DNA of 23,594 nt from Bacteroidales bacterium UBA1628 (GCA_002321335.1 DCMG01000163.1:1-23594), one strand, 5' to 3'. Positions 1-8,408 are shown, counted from the stretch's first letter. The notes: generated from the letters alone by a model not told the origin. Program-made: numbers and translations.

Positions 1-151
1 TGACTGGGCCATTGGCGTCCTTGACTGTACCGCTGACGGATCCGGCCCTGTTCTGGGCTACCGCCGCGGCAGAAAACGATACAAACAGAGCGACAGCAGC
101 CACAACAGCCGCCATTCCTCTGAATATCGAAGACTTGATTTTGTTTAACAT
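1..151 (-). CDS. SusC/RagA-like TonB-linked outer-membrane protein, N-terminal fragment
   Basis: The ATG is at 151 and the frame stays open to the window edge, giving 50 codons. Residues 1-33 form a signal peptide: basic start MLNKIKSS, then a hydrophobic Ala/Val-rich stretch ending near AVAQN. Residues 36-50 read GSVSGTVKDANGPV, the first strand of a CarboxypepD_reg-like domain. In this phylum that domain directly follows the signal peptide of SusC/RagA TonB-dependent transporters. Such proteins import glycans or other nutrients with a SusD lipoprotein partner, which would lie outside the window. It is separated from the B12 operon by a terminator and about 390 bp, so it is probably an independent transcription unit. 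Other proteins with a carboxypeptidase regulatory-like N-terminus cannot be excluded from 50 residues. Confidence 0.75.
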   Translation of the reverse strand, partial: MLNKIKSSIFRGMAAVVAAVALFVSFSAAAVAQNRAGSVSGTVKDANGPV

Positions 152-543
152 AATTTTTTAATATTGGTTTTGTTGTGTGTTGTTGTCATAAATTACGTTG
201 GTTTACAAGTGGTCTTTTCTTCCGTATAATAGATCCGCCAAACATACCGGTCAACCGTGGAGCGGCACAGATATATCTAGAAGAAGACCCCCGCATATTT
301 ATTCATAATGCGAATATCGGTATCATTTTGTAAATATACAAGAGTTTTTCTTACAGGATTAAAACCATAGTGCTGATTTTGCATTAAGAATCGTAAATGT
401 TAAAGTCGGTGACGCAGTGGCTTTTGTATTGAATATGTGAGCGATATGTGAACATCTATAGAAAGGATTGCTGAAAGACATCGCAGGGGGCGGTTTCCTG
501 CTCATTTGAAAATTTGATTATAAAACAGACTTGGTGAAAAGAA
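152..543. other. Intergenic region upstream of the SusC-like gene
   Basis: This AT-rich stretch of about 390 bp contains no credible gene. On the minus strand a perfect TAnnTTTG -7 match (plus-strand CAAACATA, 239-246) lies about 88 bp before the SusC-like ATG, but no TTTG sits at the usual distance upstream, so it is a weak promoter candidate. Three GAATAT hexamers lie inside or just before it (312, 431 and 122 in the neighbouring gene). A near-direct repeat GAATATGTGAGCGATATGTGA spans 431-451. Confidence 0.4.
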
Positions 544-576
544 AACGAACCGGCCGTGCGGAACGGTCGGTTCGTT
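544..576 (-). terminator. Intrinsic terminator of the B12 operon
   Basis: Arms 544-556 (AACGAACCGGCCG) and 564-576 (CGGTCGGTTCGTT) pair over 13 bp with one G-U wobble and a 7-nt loop. On the minus strand the stem is followed by the T-rich run TTTTCTTTTC. It lies 47 bp after the stop codon of the last lipoprotein gene and ends the operon before the SusC-like gene. Confidence 0.85.
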
Positions 577-622
577 ACTGTGAGAGTGTGATTTCCCCGA
601 ATATCTTGGATGGGCAGGAAAT

Positions 623-2161
623 CTATTTCTCGATGGTTTTGATCTGTTTGTCGGTGAGGTGGAGGTCGATTGCGCAGTTGAGACTGGTCTTCAGCGCCCC
701 GTACCAACCACCGGCATCCATCATCGTGGCGGTCTGCACCTTGATGAAATCAACACCTGGCAGATGAACCGGTTTGCCGTCCTTGTCAACGGCCCAGTCG
801 ATGTCGAATGAGGAATTGACTTCATCCTTAGGGTCGGAATTGCTGACATAGCCGTAGTCGTACCATTGGGTCGCTCCAGGGAACATTCCGTTCATCTGTG
901 TGTTGCTTGGCAATTGGGTGACTCCTGTGAATGTGATGGTCTTGCCCTCATCGCCTTCTCTCAGCCAGAAAGACCATGACGGGATTGTGTTCGGCATTGA
1001 ACCGCTTGATAGAGCCCCTGGGACTCCGTTGATGGTGTAGGTGATGTAATCGTTCACCTCTTTTCCCATGCTGACGGTAGTGAGGAAGTTGTCCGGACGG
1101 TTATAGGTGACGGTAAGGTTTGACAGGGTCGTTGTCTTGCCATATTCACTGCCGGCGATCTCGTACCACTCGTCCTCGTCAGGCTGTCCGTTCTGGTTGG
1201 CGTCGAATGCGACGAAGACAACACCTGGAGCCGGGTATGATGTCTTGCTGGCGAAGCTGCCGATGCGGAAGTCACGCAGATCGCTGACATTCATCACCGT
1301 GTGGTCAAACCTGAACACGATGTAGCCTCCCAACGATCCAAGGGCTATACCTGTGTTGGAGGCGCTGAAATCCTTGTTGAGTTTCTCGCGGGCCTTCTCC
1401 ATCGCAGATTTCTTTGTGTCGGTCTTCCCGAACGGATTGTTTACTCCGACAGCGGAATACGGAGCAAGCTCAAGATCGAGGACCTCGGACAGGAATGGTG
1501 AATATGCCTCTTTCTCTGTCTCGACGTTAACCTTGGAGGAGCTGGACATAGAGATCCCGCTGTCATCGGTGACGGTCAGTGAGACTTCATATTCACCGGT
1601 CTCAAGTTTGATGAAATTCAGGGTGTTTCCGTTTCCGGCGGCGGTGGCCTCGGAGTCGTCCGGTCCTTTGACTGTCCAGGTGAAGACCGGATTCTTGTCA
1701 AAGCCGGTGATCTTTGGGGTGATGCCCAGAACCTTGCAGCGAGGGGTGGTGTAACTCGCAGCGAGGGACATCGAATATTCATACCCAACTTGGGTGATGC
1801 TGATTGTCAGTTCCTTGCCGCTTTCGGCCTGAAGGAGTGTGACGTTGCCGGGCTCGCGGGTTTGGGTTGTGCTGTTCTCGGCCACATTGATGACCAATGC
1901 GGTTTGCTCGATTGTGGCCGGCGCCCATTCCGGGGCGGATTTGACCTCGTAGGCCACGTTTGTGGTGCTGCTTCCAGCTGTCTTTGTGGATGTCACCAGT
2001 ATTGTCTGAGCGCATCCTTCGGCCGGAGCCGCGATGGCGCTGTCCTCTGCCTTGACAGAGAACTCGTAGGTGACTTTCGGCTCTTTGTCATCGTCGCAGG
2101 CGACAAAGCACGGGCAGACTGCCGCCATGATCAGCAGCGTTTTGATTGTTGAATGTCTCAT
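623..2161 (-). CDS. Surface lipoprotein with BACON-like and PKD-like domains, last gene of the B12 operon
   Basis: This 512-residue protein has a lipoprotein signal peptide (lipobox around FVAC, Cys22) followed by an acidic DDDKE stretch, typical of surface-exported Bacteroidetes lipoproteins. Residues 30-128 look like a BACON-type beta-sandwich (ending ISITQVG). Residues 145-214 look like PKD (FTWTVKGPDD, GEYEVSLTVTDDSG). Residues 219-508 form a C-terminal module shared with the 410-residue protein two genes upstream: GGYIVFRFDHTV, PGVVFVAFDANQNGQPDEDEWYEI, FDIDWAVDKDGKPVHLPGVDFIKV. The DxNxNGxxDxDE-like stretch at 320-330 could bind calcium. The exact role is unknown. Position behind btuB/btuG under a cobalamin riboswitch suggests cobamide capture or assembly of the uptake complex (inference). 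It starts 70 bp after the preceding gene and ends 47 bp before the terminator. Confidence 0.8.
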   Translation of the reverse strand: MRHSTIKTLLIMAAVCPCFVACDDDKEPKVTYEFSVKAEDSAIAAPAEGCAQTILVTSTKTAGSSTTNVAYEVKSAPEWAPATIEQTALVINVAENSTTQTREPGNVTLLQAESGKELTISITQVGYEYSMSLAASYTTPRCKVLGITPKITGFDKNPVFTWTVKGPDDSEATAAGNGNTLNFIKLETGEYEVSLTVTDDSGISMSSSSKVNVETEKEAYSPFLSEVLDLELAPYSAVGVNNPFGKTDTKKSAMEKAREKLNKDFSASNTGIALGSLGGYIVFRFDHTVMNVSDLRDFRIGSFASKTSYPAPGVVFVAFDANQNGQPDEDEWYEIAGSEYGKTTTLSNLTVTYNRPDNFLTTVSMGKEVNDYITYTINGVPGALSSGSMPNTIPSWSFWLREGDEGKTITFTGVTQLPSNTQMNGMFPGATQWYDYGYVSNSDPKDEVNSSFDIDWAVDKDGKPVHLPGVDFIKVQTATMMDAGGWYGALKTSLNCAIDLHLTDKQIKTIEK

Positions 2162-2231
2162 AATGCTACGTTTGTGATTTGTGAATAATCGTGGAATTTG
2201 TGTATGGGAATGATGCTGGAATATTCTTTGG

Positions 2232-3533
2232 TCAGGATTTCACACACCTTACCGCATACCCGTCGCTGCGGACTCCCACGTCCATCTTGACAACCGCCGA
2301 CTTTTCGTACGGAGAGATGTAGACTGACAACTGGTAGGCGTTTCCGATGCCTGTCGGAGCAGTGCCAGACCAGATGTTGGCGGCGAATCCGGAGTTCTTC
2401 AGGCAGCCTCCGCCGTTCCTGTAGCGCAGACCGTTGTAAGGGATCACTCCGATAGGTGAATAATCGGTCGTTACTTTGTCAAGGCCATTCCAGATGAGCT
2501 TACCGTTCTTGTCGTAAGGCACCTGCCATCCTTCCGGGCAAGGATCGAACGGGGTCTTCGCGCGGTTCGCTCCGCACCAAAGCGTGTCGCATTTCCTGAC
2601 GACAACAGGCTCGTCACCACGGAACCAATCGTTGAACGAACTTTCACCGAGCAGAAACTCCATCGGCTTCATCACAGACTTGGCGAATCCCGTTGTGGAA
2701 AGGTCGTAGCCAGACTTCACGGAACGGATTCCGGTCCCTCCGGACTGAGACCCCTCGGTCAGCACGTTGCCGGCGGCATCATAGATCGGCTTGCTGTCGA
2801 AATAATCATAGTCAGTGCTGTTGTCGCCCCTGAATTTATGGTCGCCAGGGAACGGATCCTTGCGCCCCCACTGGTACATCAGCCCGCAGGCGGCCAACGA
2901 ATCGGCAGAGCTGTTCCCGATCACCCAACCGTCGTTCACTGCTCCAAGATTGCGGTCCATGAATATGTAGTCGGCGACACCGTCCCCGTTGTTGTCCCAT
3001 GGATATGTCTTGCCGTAGGAAACCTGCTCGCTGACAGGATTATACCTGGTGACCCACACGTGCCAGCTCCAGCGGATCTCCCCGCCGATCCGAAGTCCGA
3101 TGACGGCGTTGCCGACCTTGTCGGAGGTCGAGACGACCATTTTTGCAGTCTCCGGCGAGTTCCCCTCGATAAGTCCGACATTGGTGATGAGGCCGGGAGC
3201 GTCCTGCCACAGCAGTTCCGGCTCCGCTTTCTGCCCGGCAAGTTCAACGTTTCCAAGCAGATCCGCGTAAAGAGCCCACATGGCGTAAGCCTTTTTCACC
3301 GGAATGTCAACCGACGCCCCGGGGCGGATCATATAGCAGTTCGGTGAATATGCCGCCTTGACATACTCCTCGTTCTGATCCGGTTTCGGCTCCGGCTCAG
3401 GTGTCGGAATCGGCTCCGGCTCCGGATAGACATTCGGGTTGTCATCGTTGTGATAGACGCAAGAAACGCAGCAGGCCGCGGCGACTAAATATGTCAGTAT
3501 ATTCTTGAATATCATCGCAAAAGTTGTTGTCAT
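2232..3533 (-). CDS. Surface lipoprotein with FISUMP-like C-terminal domain
   Basis: The 433-residue product has a signal peptide with a cysteine-rich lipobox (CCVSC, acceptor Cys25), then a Pro/Glu tether at about residues 38-52 (EPEPIPTPEPEPKP). The middle region contains WSWHVWVTRY and DNNGDGVADYIFMDRNLGAV. The C-terminal half has FDPCPEGWQVP, GLRYRNGGG, NIWSGTAP and the terminal VRSDGYAVRCVKS, the hallmarks of the FISUMP / major paralogous domain family. The first ATG overlaps the upstream stop by ATGA, favouring translational coupling and this start; an internal Met7 is the alternative. No function has been assigned to this kind of protein in B12 uptake that I can name. Surface display and regulation with btuB make cobamide binding or a scaffold role plausible. 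Confidence 0.8.
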   Translation of the reverse strand: MTTTFAMIFKNILTYLVAAACCVSCVYHNDDNPNVYPEPEPIPTPEPEPKPDQNEEYVKAAYSPNCYMIRPGASVDIPVKKAYAMWALYADLLGNVELAGQKAEPELLWQDAPGLITNVGLIEGNSPETAKMVVSTSDKVGNAVIGLRIGGEIRWSWHVWVTRYNPVSEQVSYGKTYPWDNNGDGVADYIFMDRNLGAVNDGWVIGNSSADSLAACGLMYQWGRKDPFPGDHKFRGDNSTDYDYFDSKPIYDAAGNVLTEGSQSGGTGIRSVKSGYDLSTTGFAKSVMKPMEFLLGESSFNDWFRGDEPVVVRKCDTLWCGANRAKTPFDPCPEGWQVPYDKNGKLIWNGLDKVTTDYSPIGVIPYNGLRYRNGGGCLKNSGFAANIWSGTAPTGIGNAYQLSVYISPYEKSAVVKMDVGVRSDGYAVRCVKS

Positions 3534-4762
3534 TGATGCTGTCCTGGCCGAACCCGCACATGAAGGTCACGCGCCGAGAAGATCTCCGTGGAGGTCTCGC
3601 CGAGCCAACCGCAGTACTGGTTGAGTCCGGTGTAGACCCTGATGAAATCCACTCCTTGAAGGTGGACAGGCTCACGGGTGTCCGGATCAACGGCCCAGTC
3701 GATGTCAAATCCGTTCATCCAGCCACCGTCCCCGTCAGTGTCGTTGTTCGGATAGTTGTCGGCGTAGGCCCCGTACTTGAACATATATTGAAGGTAGTAC
3801 GTCCCGTTTCCCGAAACGTCCTCGGCGTTCTTGGGAAGCAGTGTCCCACTGAAAGTCATCTCTTCCTCCGGCAGCCATTTCGGCCAGTAGTCCTGGTCGT
3901 GGAACTTGTTCTTGTAGACATAGCCGGTCCGCCCGGCGTTGTCCTCCCACCTGACATATTCAATGTCGGTCAGGGTTCCGTCCGCTCCCGGAACGGCAGT
4001 GTGGTCTGCGGAGGGGCGGAAGTAAGTTATTGAATATCCAAACCTTGCCGCATCGTTTGTGTACCACGGATTCTTGTCGATCTCATACCATTTGTCATCC
4101 GGCTTTTCGTTCTGGTTCTCGTCGAACATAACCATCACGATTCCCGGCTCGCAGCTTCCAGCGTCAAGTCCGTCGTGTGCGGCGCTGCGGAAGGCGTTGC
4201 CGTCTATGCGGAAATCCTGCTCTCCCGGAGAGTTGACAACCGTGTGGTCGAACCCGAATGTGACATAGCCTCCGTAGGCCCCGAGAGATACTCCCGCCCC
4301 GTAACTGCCTGAGAGCGACTCCTCCGCCTTCTGGATCATAGCCTTTTCGGTGTCGCCGTCCTGATAGACAGGCATCTCGTTGACGAACTGCCCTGGAGCC
4401 GGCCGGTATTCATAGACGTGAGCGATGTACGGGTTGTACTCGACCTCCTCGTTGACCACGTGGATGGTCATCGGATGCACGATCGGATTCACGGGATCGT
4501 CAATGGTAAATGTGACCTCATAGACCCCCGGGTAGCGCGTCAGGAACATGCAGTCCTTGCTCTCGCACAGCAGCGAGTCTGTCCCCGATGCCGTCTTGAC
4601 CGTCCAGCGGTACCGCTCTCCCGTGTAGGCCGGCCGCAGGGTCAGAGTCTGCATCCTCGCGACCTTGTACACGTCATCCAGTCCGAGGCTGACGTACGGA
4701 ACCTCGACCTTGCATGCCGCAAGAAGCAGAATTATCAGTGAATATGTCGCCAAGCGCCTCAT
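3530..4762 (-). CDS. Surface lipoprotein with PKD-like domain, paralogue of the last operon gene
   Basis: The 410-residue product has a strong lipobox (LLLAAC, Cys17). Residues 28-104 resemble a PKD/Ig-like sandwich (RYRWTVKTASG, GVYEVTFTIDDP). Residues 109-405 match the C-terminal module of the 512-residue lipoprotein: GGYVTFGFDHTVVNSPGEQDFRI, PGIVMVMFDENQNEKPDDKWYEI (metal-binding-like Asp/Asn cluster), FDIDWAVDPDTREPVHLQGVDFIRV and a terminal DLHV. It lacks the BACON-like domain of its paralogue. Both ends overlap neighbours by ATGA, so translation is probably coupled to the BtuG-like and FISUMP-like genes. One of the three extra lipoproteins could correspond functionally to BtuH, the second B12-binding surface lipoprotein of Bacteroides, but sequence alone does not tell me which. 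Confidence 0.8.
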   Translation of the reverse strand: MRRLATYSLIILLLAACKVEVPYVSLGLDDVYKVARMQTLTLRPAYTGERYRWTVKTASGTDSLLCESKDCMFLTRYPGVYEVTFTIDDPVNPIVHPMTIHVVNEEVEYNPYIAHVYEYRPAPGQFVNEMPVYQDGDTEKAMIQKAEESLSGSYGAGVSLGAYGGYVTFGFDHTVVNSPGEQDFRIDGNAFRSAAHDGLDAGSCEPGIVMVMFDENQNEKPDDKWYEIDKNPWYTNDAARFGYSITYFRPSADHTAVPGADGTLTDIEYVRWEDNAGRTGYVYKNKFHDQDYWPKWLPEEEMTFSGTLLPKNAEDVSGNGTYYLQYMFKYGAYADNYPNNDTDGDGGWMNGFDIDWAVDPDTREPVHLQGVDFIRVYTGLNQYCGWLGETSTEIFSARDLHVRVRPGQHQ

Positions 4763-5928
4763 TCGGAACTCTTTTTACGATCCAGAAACACCATGTGCGC
4801 GGGAATATCCCCGGTTCTCACACTCCATTTGTGCACTCCTTCTTTCGAGTAGCAATGCAGCACCCCGCTCGAAACGTAATTCTTCGCGTCGGTTATGAAT
4901 ATGTCCCCGTTCTTGGGATGTATGGCCAAACCGTAGGGAATCACGATGTTACGCTCTGTTCCGTCAGTGATGAAACTGCGGGATACCACACGTTTCTGCT
5001 TCACGTTGATGATGGCGTAGGTCACCGTGTTCTTGGAAGTCTGGTTGCTGTACTCGACGCTGTAGACGTAGAGCGAATCGCCGTGCAGGGCCATGTTGGA
5101 TGCGGGAATATTCATCGCCTCCGCCACCCTGTAGCGTCCGCCCGATGGCTCCAGCCGGTAGAGGTTGGAAGGAATGTCGTCGTAATTGCCTCTGGAAGAG
5201 ACCCAAAGGTTGCCGTAGGCGTCGGCCTTGATCCTGCTGAGATTGATCGCCACGTCTATCTTGTAGACCTGCCGCATCGACTCCAGTTCTACCACGGAGA
5301 CTGTTGAATCGTAGTTCGGCGCCCTGTAACCCCCGGAGTTCGCCACGTAGGCATATCCATCCACAATCGCCAGCTCGTCAGGCTGGTAGCCAACGGTCGC
5401 CTCTCCGACAATCTTGTAGTCCTTGAGGTCCACCTTGAAGACAGCACCTTTCCGCGCGTTCGGGTCCATTGCTACCGGGCCGACGTATGAGGAGACGTAG
5501 GCATATCTCCCCCTGAACCTGATGTAGCGGCAGTTCGGAAGGTCTATCTGCGTGATCCTCTTGGTCGTGTAGGCATCCATCACCTCGACTTTGTGCGAGC
5601 AGTTTATGACGGCGAACAGCTTCCCGTCGTAGATCTGGATGTCGTTCCCGACATCCCCGAGTTCCTTCACCACATCAGGGTTCTTCTCGGCGTATATCCC
5701 TCTCGCATAGACGGCCGTCCTGTAGTCCAGATAGTCCAGGTCGGCCTTGTTGCTGCCCATGTTCCCCTCGTTCAGAAGGTACATCCCGATCGGATCCGCG
5801 TCCGGTTCCGGCTCAAGGTCAAGCACGTCATATTCAGTAGGATTGACAAGTTCGATCTTCCGGCACCCCGGTGAGAGTGTCAGAAAGATGGCGGCCGCCA
5901 ACGGGAATATATTCTTGAATATGCTCAT
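4759..5928 (-). CDS. btuG: BtuG-like B12-binding beta-propeller surface lipoprotein (DUF5074/YncE family)
   Basis: The 389-residue product has a hydrophobic leader ending LSPGC (Cys22; Pro at -2 is not ideal for a lipobox) and an acidic tether EPEPDADP. The mature part opens with YLLNEGNMGSNKADLDYLDY and continues as repeated propeller blades: FAVINCSHKVEVMDA, RYAYVSSYVGPVA, GYAYVANSGGY, GNLWVSSRGNYDD, GDSLYVYSVEY, GDIFITDAKNY. This is the DUF5074/YncE-like architecture of BtuG, which caps BtuB on the outer face and captures cobalamin with very high affinity in Bacteroides. Its ATG directly follows the btuB stop, and its own stop overlaps the next ATG. Context (riboswitch, btuB) strongly supports the assignment; the blade count and ligand residues were not verified. 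Confidence 0.85.
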   Translation of the reverse strand: MSIFKNIFPLAAAIFLTLSPGCRKIELVNPTEYDVLDLEPEPDADPIGMYLLNEGNMGSNKADLDYLDYRTAVYARGIYAEKNPDVVKELGDVGNDIQIYDGKLFAVINCSHKVEVMDAYTTKRITQIDLPNCRYIRFRGRYAYVSSYVGPVAMDPNARKGAVFKVDLKDYKIVGEATVGYQPDELAIVDGYAYVANSGGYRAPNYDSTVSVVELESMRQVYKIDVAINLSRIKADAYGNLWVSSRGNYDDIPSNLYRLEPSGGRYRVAEAMNIPASNMALHGDSLYVYSVEYSNQTSKNTVTYAIINVKQKRVVSRSFITDGTERNIVIPYGLAIHPKNGDIFITDAKNYVSSGVLHCYSKEGVHKWSVRTGDIPAHMVFLDRKKSSE

Positions 5929-7998
5929 TTACAATTCAATGCTTGCGGTGAACCTGAAATTTGTCTTAGGCATCGGGTAGTTCAGCACCACATCGTAGTC
6001 CTGACCGAAAAGGTTGTTTATCTCGGCTGTGAGTTTGAGGGTGCGGGTGCGGATGGAGAAGGATTTCTGGAGGGAGAGGTCGCTGGTGTACCACGGCTGG
6101 GTGTGGTTGCGGGGAATGTTCTCCTGCTGGTTGTAGCGCTCTCCGGTGTAGATGAAGCTGTAGTTCAGCCCCCAACCTTTGTAGAAGAGCGCAAGCACGG
6201 CCGAGCCGCTGTGCCAAGGAATATACGGAATCTGATCCCGGTAATATGTGTCCGCGGGGTCCGTGACGTCTATAGCTTCCTGGTAGGTGTACTGGAGTCT
6301 GGCCGTGGCCTCCACCTCGCCGAATGCCCAGGCTGTGTTCAGAGCCACGTCCACGCCCTTGATGTCCACCTCCCCGAGGTTCAGCATCGTCCAGCGGAAC
6401 TGCTGGCCTTTCGGGTAGGCTATGATCTTGTCCGTGATGTGGTTGTAGTAAGCGTCCACGGAAGCGTCAACCGCGCGCAGAACGGGCATATTCCTGAAAT
6501 CCTTGGTGTATTTAAGACCGACGTTGAACTGCTCGGCATATTCCGGTTTCAGGAAGGCGTTGCCCATGTCCGTGTAGTAGAGGTCGTTGAACGTCGGCAT
6601 CCGGAACATCCTTTTGTAGAACGCCCGGAGCGACAGGTCTTCCCTGCGGAACGGTTTGTAGGAGAGGAAGAACGCCGGGGTGGCCACCGCCTTGTCCGGC
6701 CGCGCCTCGAACCGCTTCACCTTCTCGTGCACGAAATAGCCCAGCACGCTGGCCTGCCCCTTGAACCGCCCCCACTCGAACGCCGTGGCGAGCGCGGCCA
6801 TCTGGGTGTAGCGGGTAGGGTAGGGGAACGTGCCGTCGCTTTCGGTCGGCATGTAGAATGTCGCGTCAAGGGTGTTCCACTGGAAGTCGTAGGAGAATGA
6901 CACCTCCCAGTTGTCGAGAATATTGTAAAGGTTGGCGCATGAGGCGTACAACTCCTTCTGCCTGTAGGTGTTCTTGGTCTGGATCAGTTTCGCGTCCTGG
7001 TTCTCGTAGTGGGTGTAGTCGGCGGCGTACTTGGCGTTGACCAGTGACCGGAACTTCGGTGTCCACCTGTTGGTGAACGTGCCTTGGATGAACGAGTTGG
7101 TGTCCCAAAGCCTTTCGCCGTTGCGGAACACGTTGTTCACTATGGCCCCAGGAATGCCCCTCTCGGAGTTGTATGAATATGCCCGTACGGTCCAGCGCCC
7201 TTCGTTCATGACTCCATGCAGCGCGGCCTCAAGCCTCGTGGCGTTGATGTCTCCGTTGTGGCGGACGGCCGTGGTGTCATAGACTATCTCTCCGATTGTG
7301 TTGCGGCGGCGGTAACGGAACTTGTACTTTCCCGTCGCATTGACCCATTCCCCGCTGAACGAGGCGCTTACGTTGTCCGAGATCTTGTACTCGCTTCGGA
7401 TGGATGGATTGATGAGCCCGAAGGATCCGGTCTTCATCGTCGCCTTGAAGTTCGCGTTCCAGCCCTTCTCGAAACGAGGTCTGCGGGTGGTGATGTAGAT
7501 CGTTCCCGAAGCCCCGAAGTCCTTGGCTGACTGGAATATGTCGCTTTTCTGCCCGTTGTAGAGCGAGATCTCCTCCACGTCATCGAGCGAGAAACGCCCA
7601 AGGTCCACCTGTCCGTTCTGGGCGTTGCCGAGCTGGATTCCGTCATAGAAGACGGCCATGTGGTTCGTGCCCATGGACCGGATGTTCACGGTCTTGAGTC
7701 CGCCGACTCCGCCGTAGTCTTTCAGCTGGACACCGGAGAAATACCTGATCGCGTCCGCGACCGAGAAACTGTTCAGCCTTTGAAGTTCCTCTTCCTTAAG
7801 GGTTTGCGCCGGGATGACCTCACGGTATCTGTATTCCGCCGGAGCGCCGATAATCACAGCCTCCTTGATCACCTGGACGCTGTCCAAAGGCAAATCCTTC
7901 CGATGGACAGATGTCGTGTCACCGGAAGTCTGCGCAAAAGTCAGTGGCCCGCATCCCAGGAGGCAGACCGAGACTATGAGACGGTATATTCGTTTCAT
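5929..7998 (-). CDS. btuB: BtuB-like TonB-dependent cobalamin receptor
   Basis: The 689-residue outer-membrane receptor has a signal peptide (residues 1-22, ending LTFAQ). A candidate TonB box lies near DSVQVIKEAVIIG (38-50). The plug domain (about 60-170) contains FSVADAIRYFSGVQLKDYGG, LKTVNIRSMGTNHMAVFYDG and FSLDDVEEISLYNGQKSD. The rest is a beta-barrel with alternating strands and typical receptor phrases such as MPTFNDLYY and LKPEYAEQFNVGLKY, ending FRFTASIEL. There is no CarboxypepD_reg domain, which separates it from SusC-type transporters and fits BtuB length and form. It is the first gene after the cobalamin riboswitch, about 50 nt away, so its expression should fall when cobamides are plentiful. 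No BtuCDF ABC transporter is in the window. Confidence 0.9.
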   Translation of the reverse strand: MKRIYRLIVSVCLLGCGPLTFAQTSGDTTSVHRKDLPLDSVQVIKEAVIIGAPAEYRYREVIPAQTLKEEELQRLNSFSVADAIRYFSGVQLKDYGGVGGLKTVNIRSMGTNHMAVFYDGIQLGNAQNGQVDLGRFSLDDVEEISLYNGQKSDIFQSAKDFGASGTIYITTRRPRFEKGWNANFKATMKTGSFGLINPSIRSEYKISDNVSASFSGEWVNATGKYKFRYRRRNTIGEIVYDTTAVRHNGDINATRLEAALHGVMNEGRWTVRAYSYNSERGIPGAIVNNVFRNGERLWDTNSFIQGTFTNRWTPKFRSLVNAKYAADYTHYENQDAKLIQTKNTYRQKELYASCANLYNILDNWEVSFSYDFQWNTLDATFYMPTESDGTFPYPTRYTQMAALATAFEWGRFKGQASVLGYFVHEKVKRFEARPDKAVATPAFFLSYKPFRREDLSLRAFYKRMFRMPTFNDLYYTDMGNAFLKPEYAEQFNVGLKYTKDFRNMPVLRAVDASVDAYYNHITDKIIAYPKGQQFRWTMLNLGEVDIKGVDVALNTAWAFGEVEATARLQYTYQEAIDVTDPADTYYRDQIPYIPWHSGSAVLALFYKGWGLNYSFIYTGERYNQQENIPRNHTQPWYTSDLSLQKSFSIRTRTLKLTAEINNLFGQDYDVVLNYPMPKTNFRFTASIEL

Positions 7999-8049
7999 AA
8001 AATTTTTGTCCGGCCGCCGCCCGTGCTCCCGCAGGCGAGACCGTAAAGT

Positions 8050-8270
8050 TTCGTGAAGGCAGGTCTTCTGACTTGTTCCTGACGCGGCGCCTTCCCGGCA
8101 TGAGGGTGCTGATATTCATCAACTTCCAGCCAGTGGCGTAAGAAAGCCGCGTCATTTTGGACTGTTTTGAGAACAGGCGCTCCTGACCGTCAATTGTGTC
8201 AGGATGGGACTCACAGCAGCGGGCACTGTCCCGGACTCTCACCGGATTCCCTTTTGATCTTTGGCCTCAA
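8050..8270 (-). ncRNA. Cobalamin riboswitch controlling the B12 uptake operon
   Basis: Read on the minus strand, the element carries the conserved cobalamin aptamer blocks in the right order. First comes AAAGGGAATCCGGTGAGAGT, followed by a GACAGTGCCCGCTGCTGTGA-like core (8215-8262). Then comes GCCACTGG (about 8131-8138), CATGCCGGGAAGGC (8089-8102) and the closing GTCAGAAGACCTGCC (8053-8067). It begins about 25 nt after the operon promoter and ends about 50 nt before the btuB ATG. By family behaviour, adenosylcobalamin or a related cobamide should bind and reduce expression. I did not resolve whether the expression platform acts on transcription or translation. A GC-rich inverted segment at 8008-8035 sits before an A/T-rich start region. 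Confidence 0.92.
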
Positions 8271-8296
8271 TTCCGATCCAAAGAACCTTCGCCTGA

Positions 8297-8328
8297 CAAA
8301 GATAGCAATCCTTGAAGTCTTTGTCAAA
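8297..8328 (-). promoter_or_regulatory. Promoter of the B12 operon (TTTG-N20-TATCTTTG)
   Basis: On the minus strand a TTTG -33 element (8328-8325) is followed, 20 nt later, by a perfect TAnnTTTG -7 element TATCTTTG (8304-8297). This matches the Bacteroidetes housekeeping promoter in both elements and spacing. Transcription should start near 8290, just before the riboswitch. Confidence 0.8.
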
Positions 8329-8395
8329 TCTGTGTTCACTTATTTTTTGCCGCCCGCCAAAAACAGAAACCGCTTCCACATACGGCAATTTTTCG

Positions 8396-8403
8396 TAAAT
8401 TTG
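8396..8403 (+). promoter_or_regulatory. -7 element directly before the GDPD-HAD gene
   Basis: TAAATTTG is a perfect TAnnTTTG match ending five bases before the ATG at 8409. No TTTG lies 19-21 nt upstream. If it is the true -7 element, the transcript would start at or within a base or two of the start codon, implying a leaderless or near-leaderless mRNA. Confidence 0.4.
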
Positions 8404-8408
8404 CTGCC

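Noticed and set aside
2232..3533. Pro/Glu repeat as a tandem repeat of interest
   Set aside because: EPEP-type stretches after the lipid-modified cysteine are ordinary tethers in surface lipoproteins.
6103..6900. Long open frame (265 codons) on the plus strand opposite btuB
   Set aside because: It runs antisense to a well-supported receptor gene, has a composition biased to Arg, Val, Glu and Gly with no domain, and is explained by codon bias of the opposite strand.
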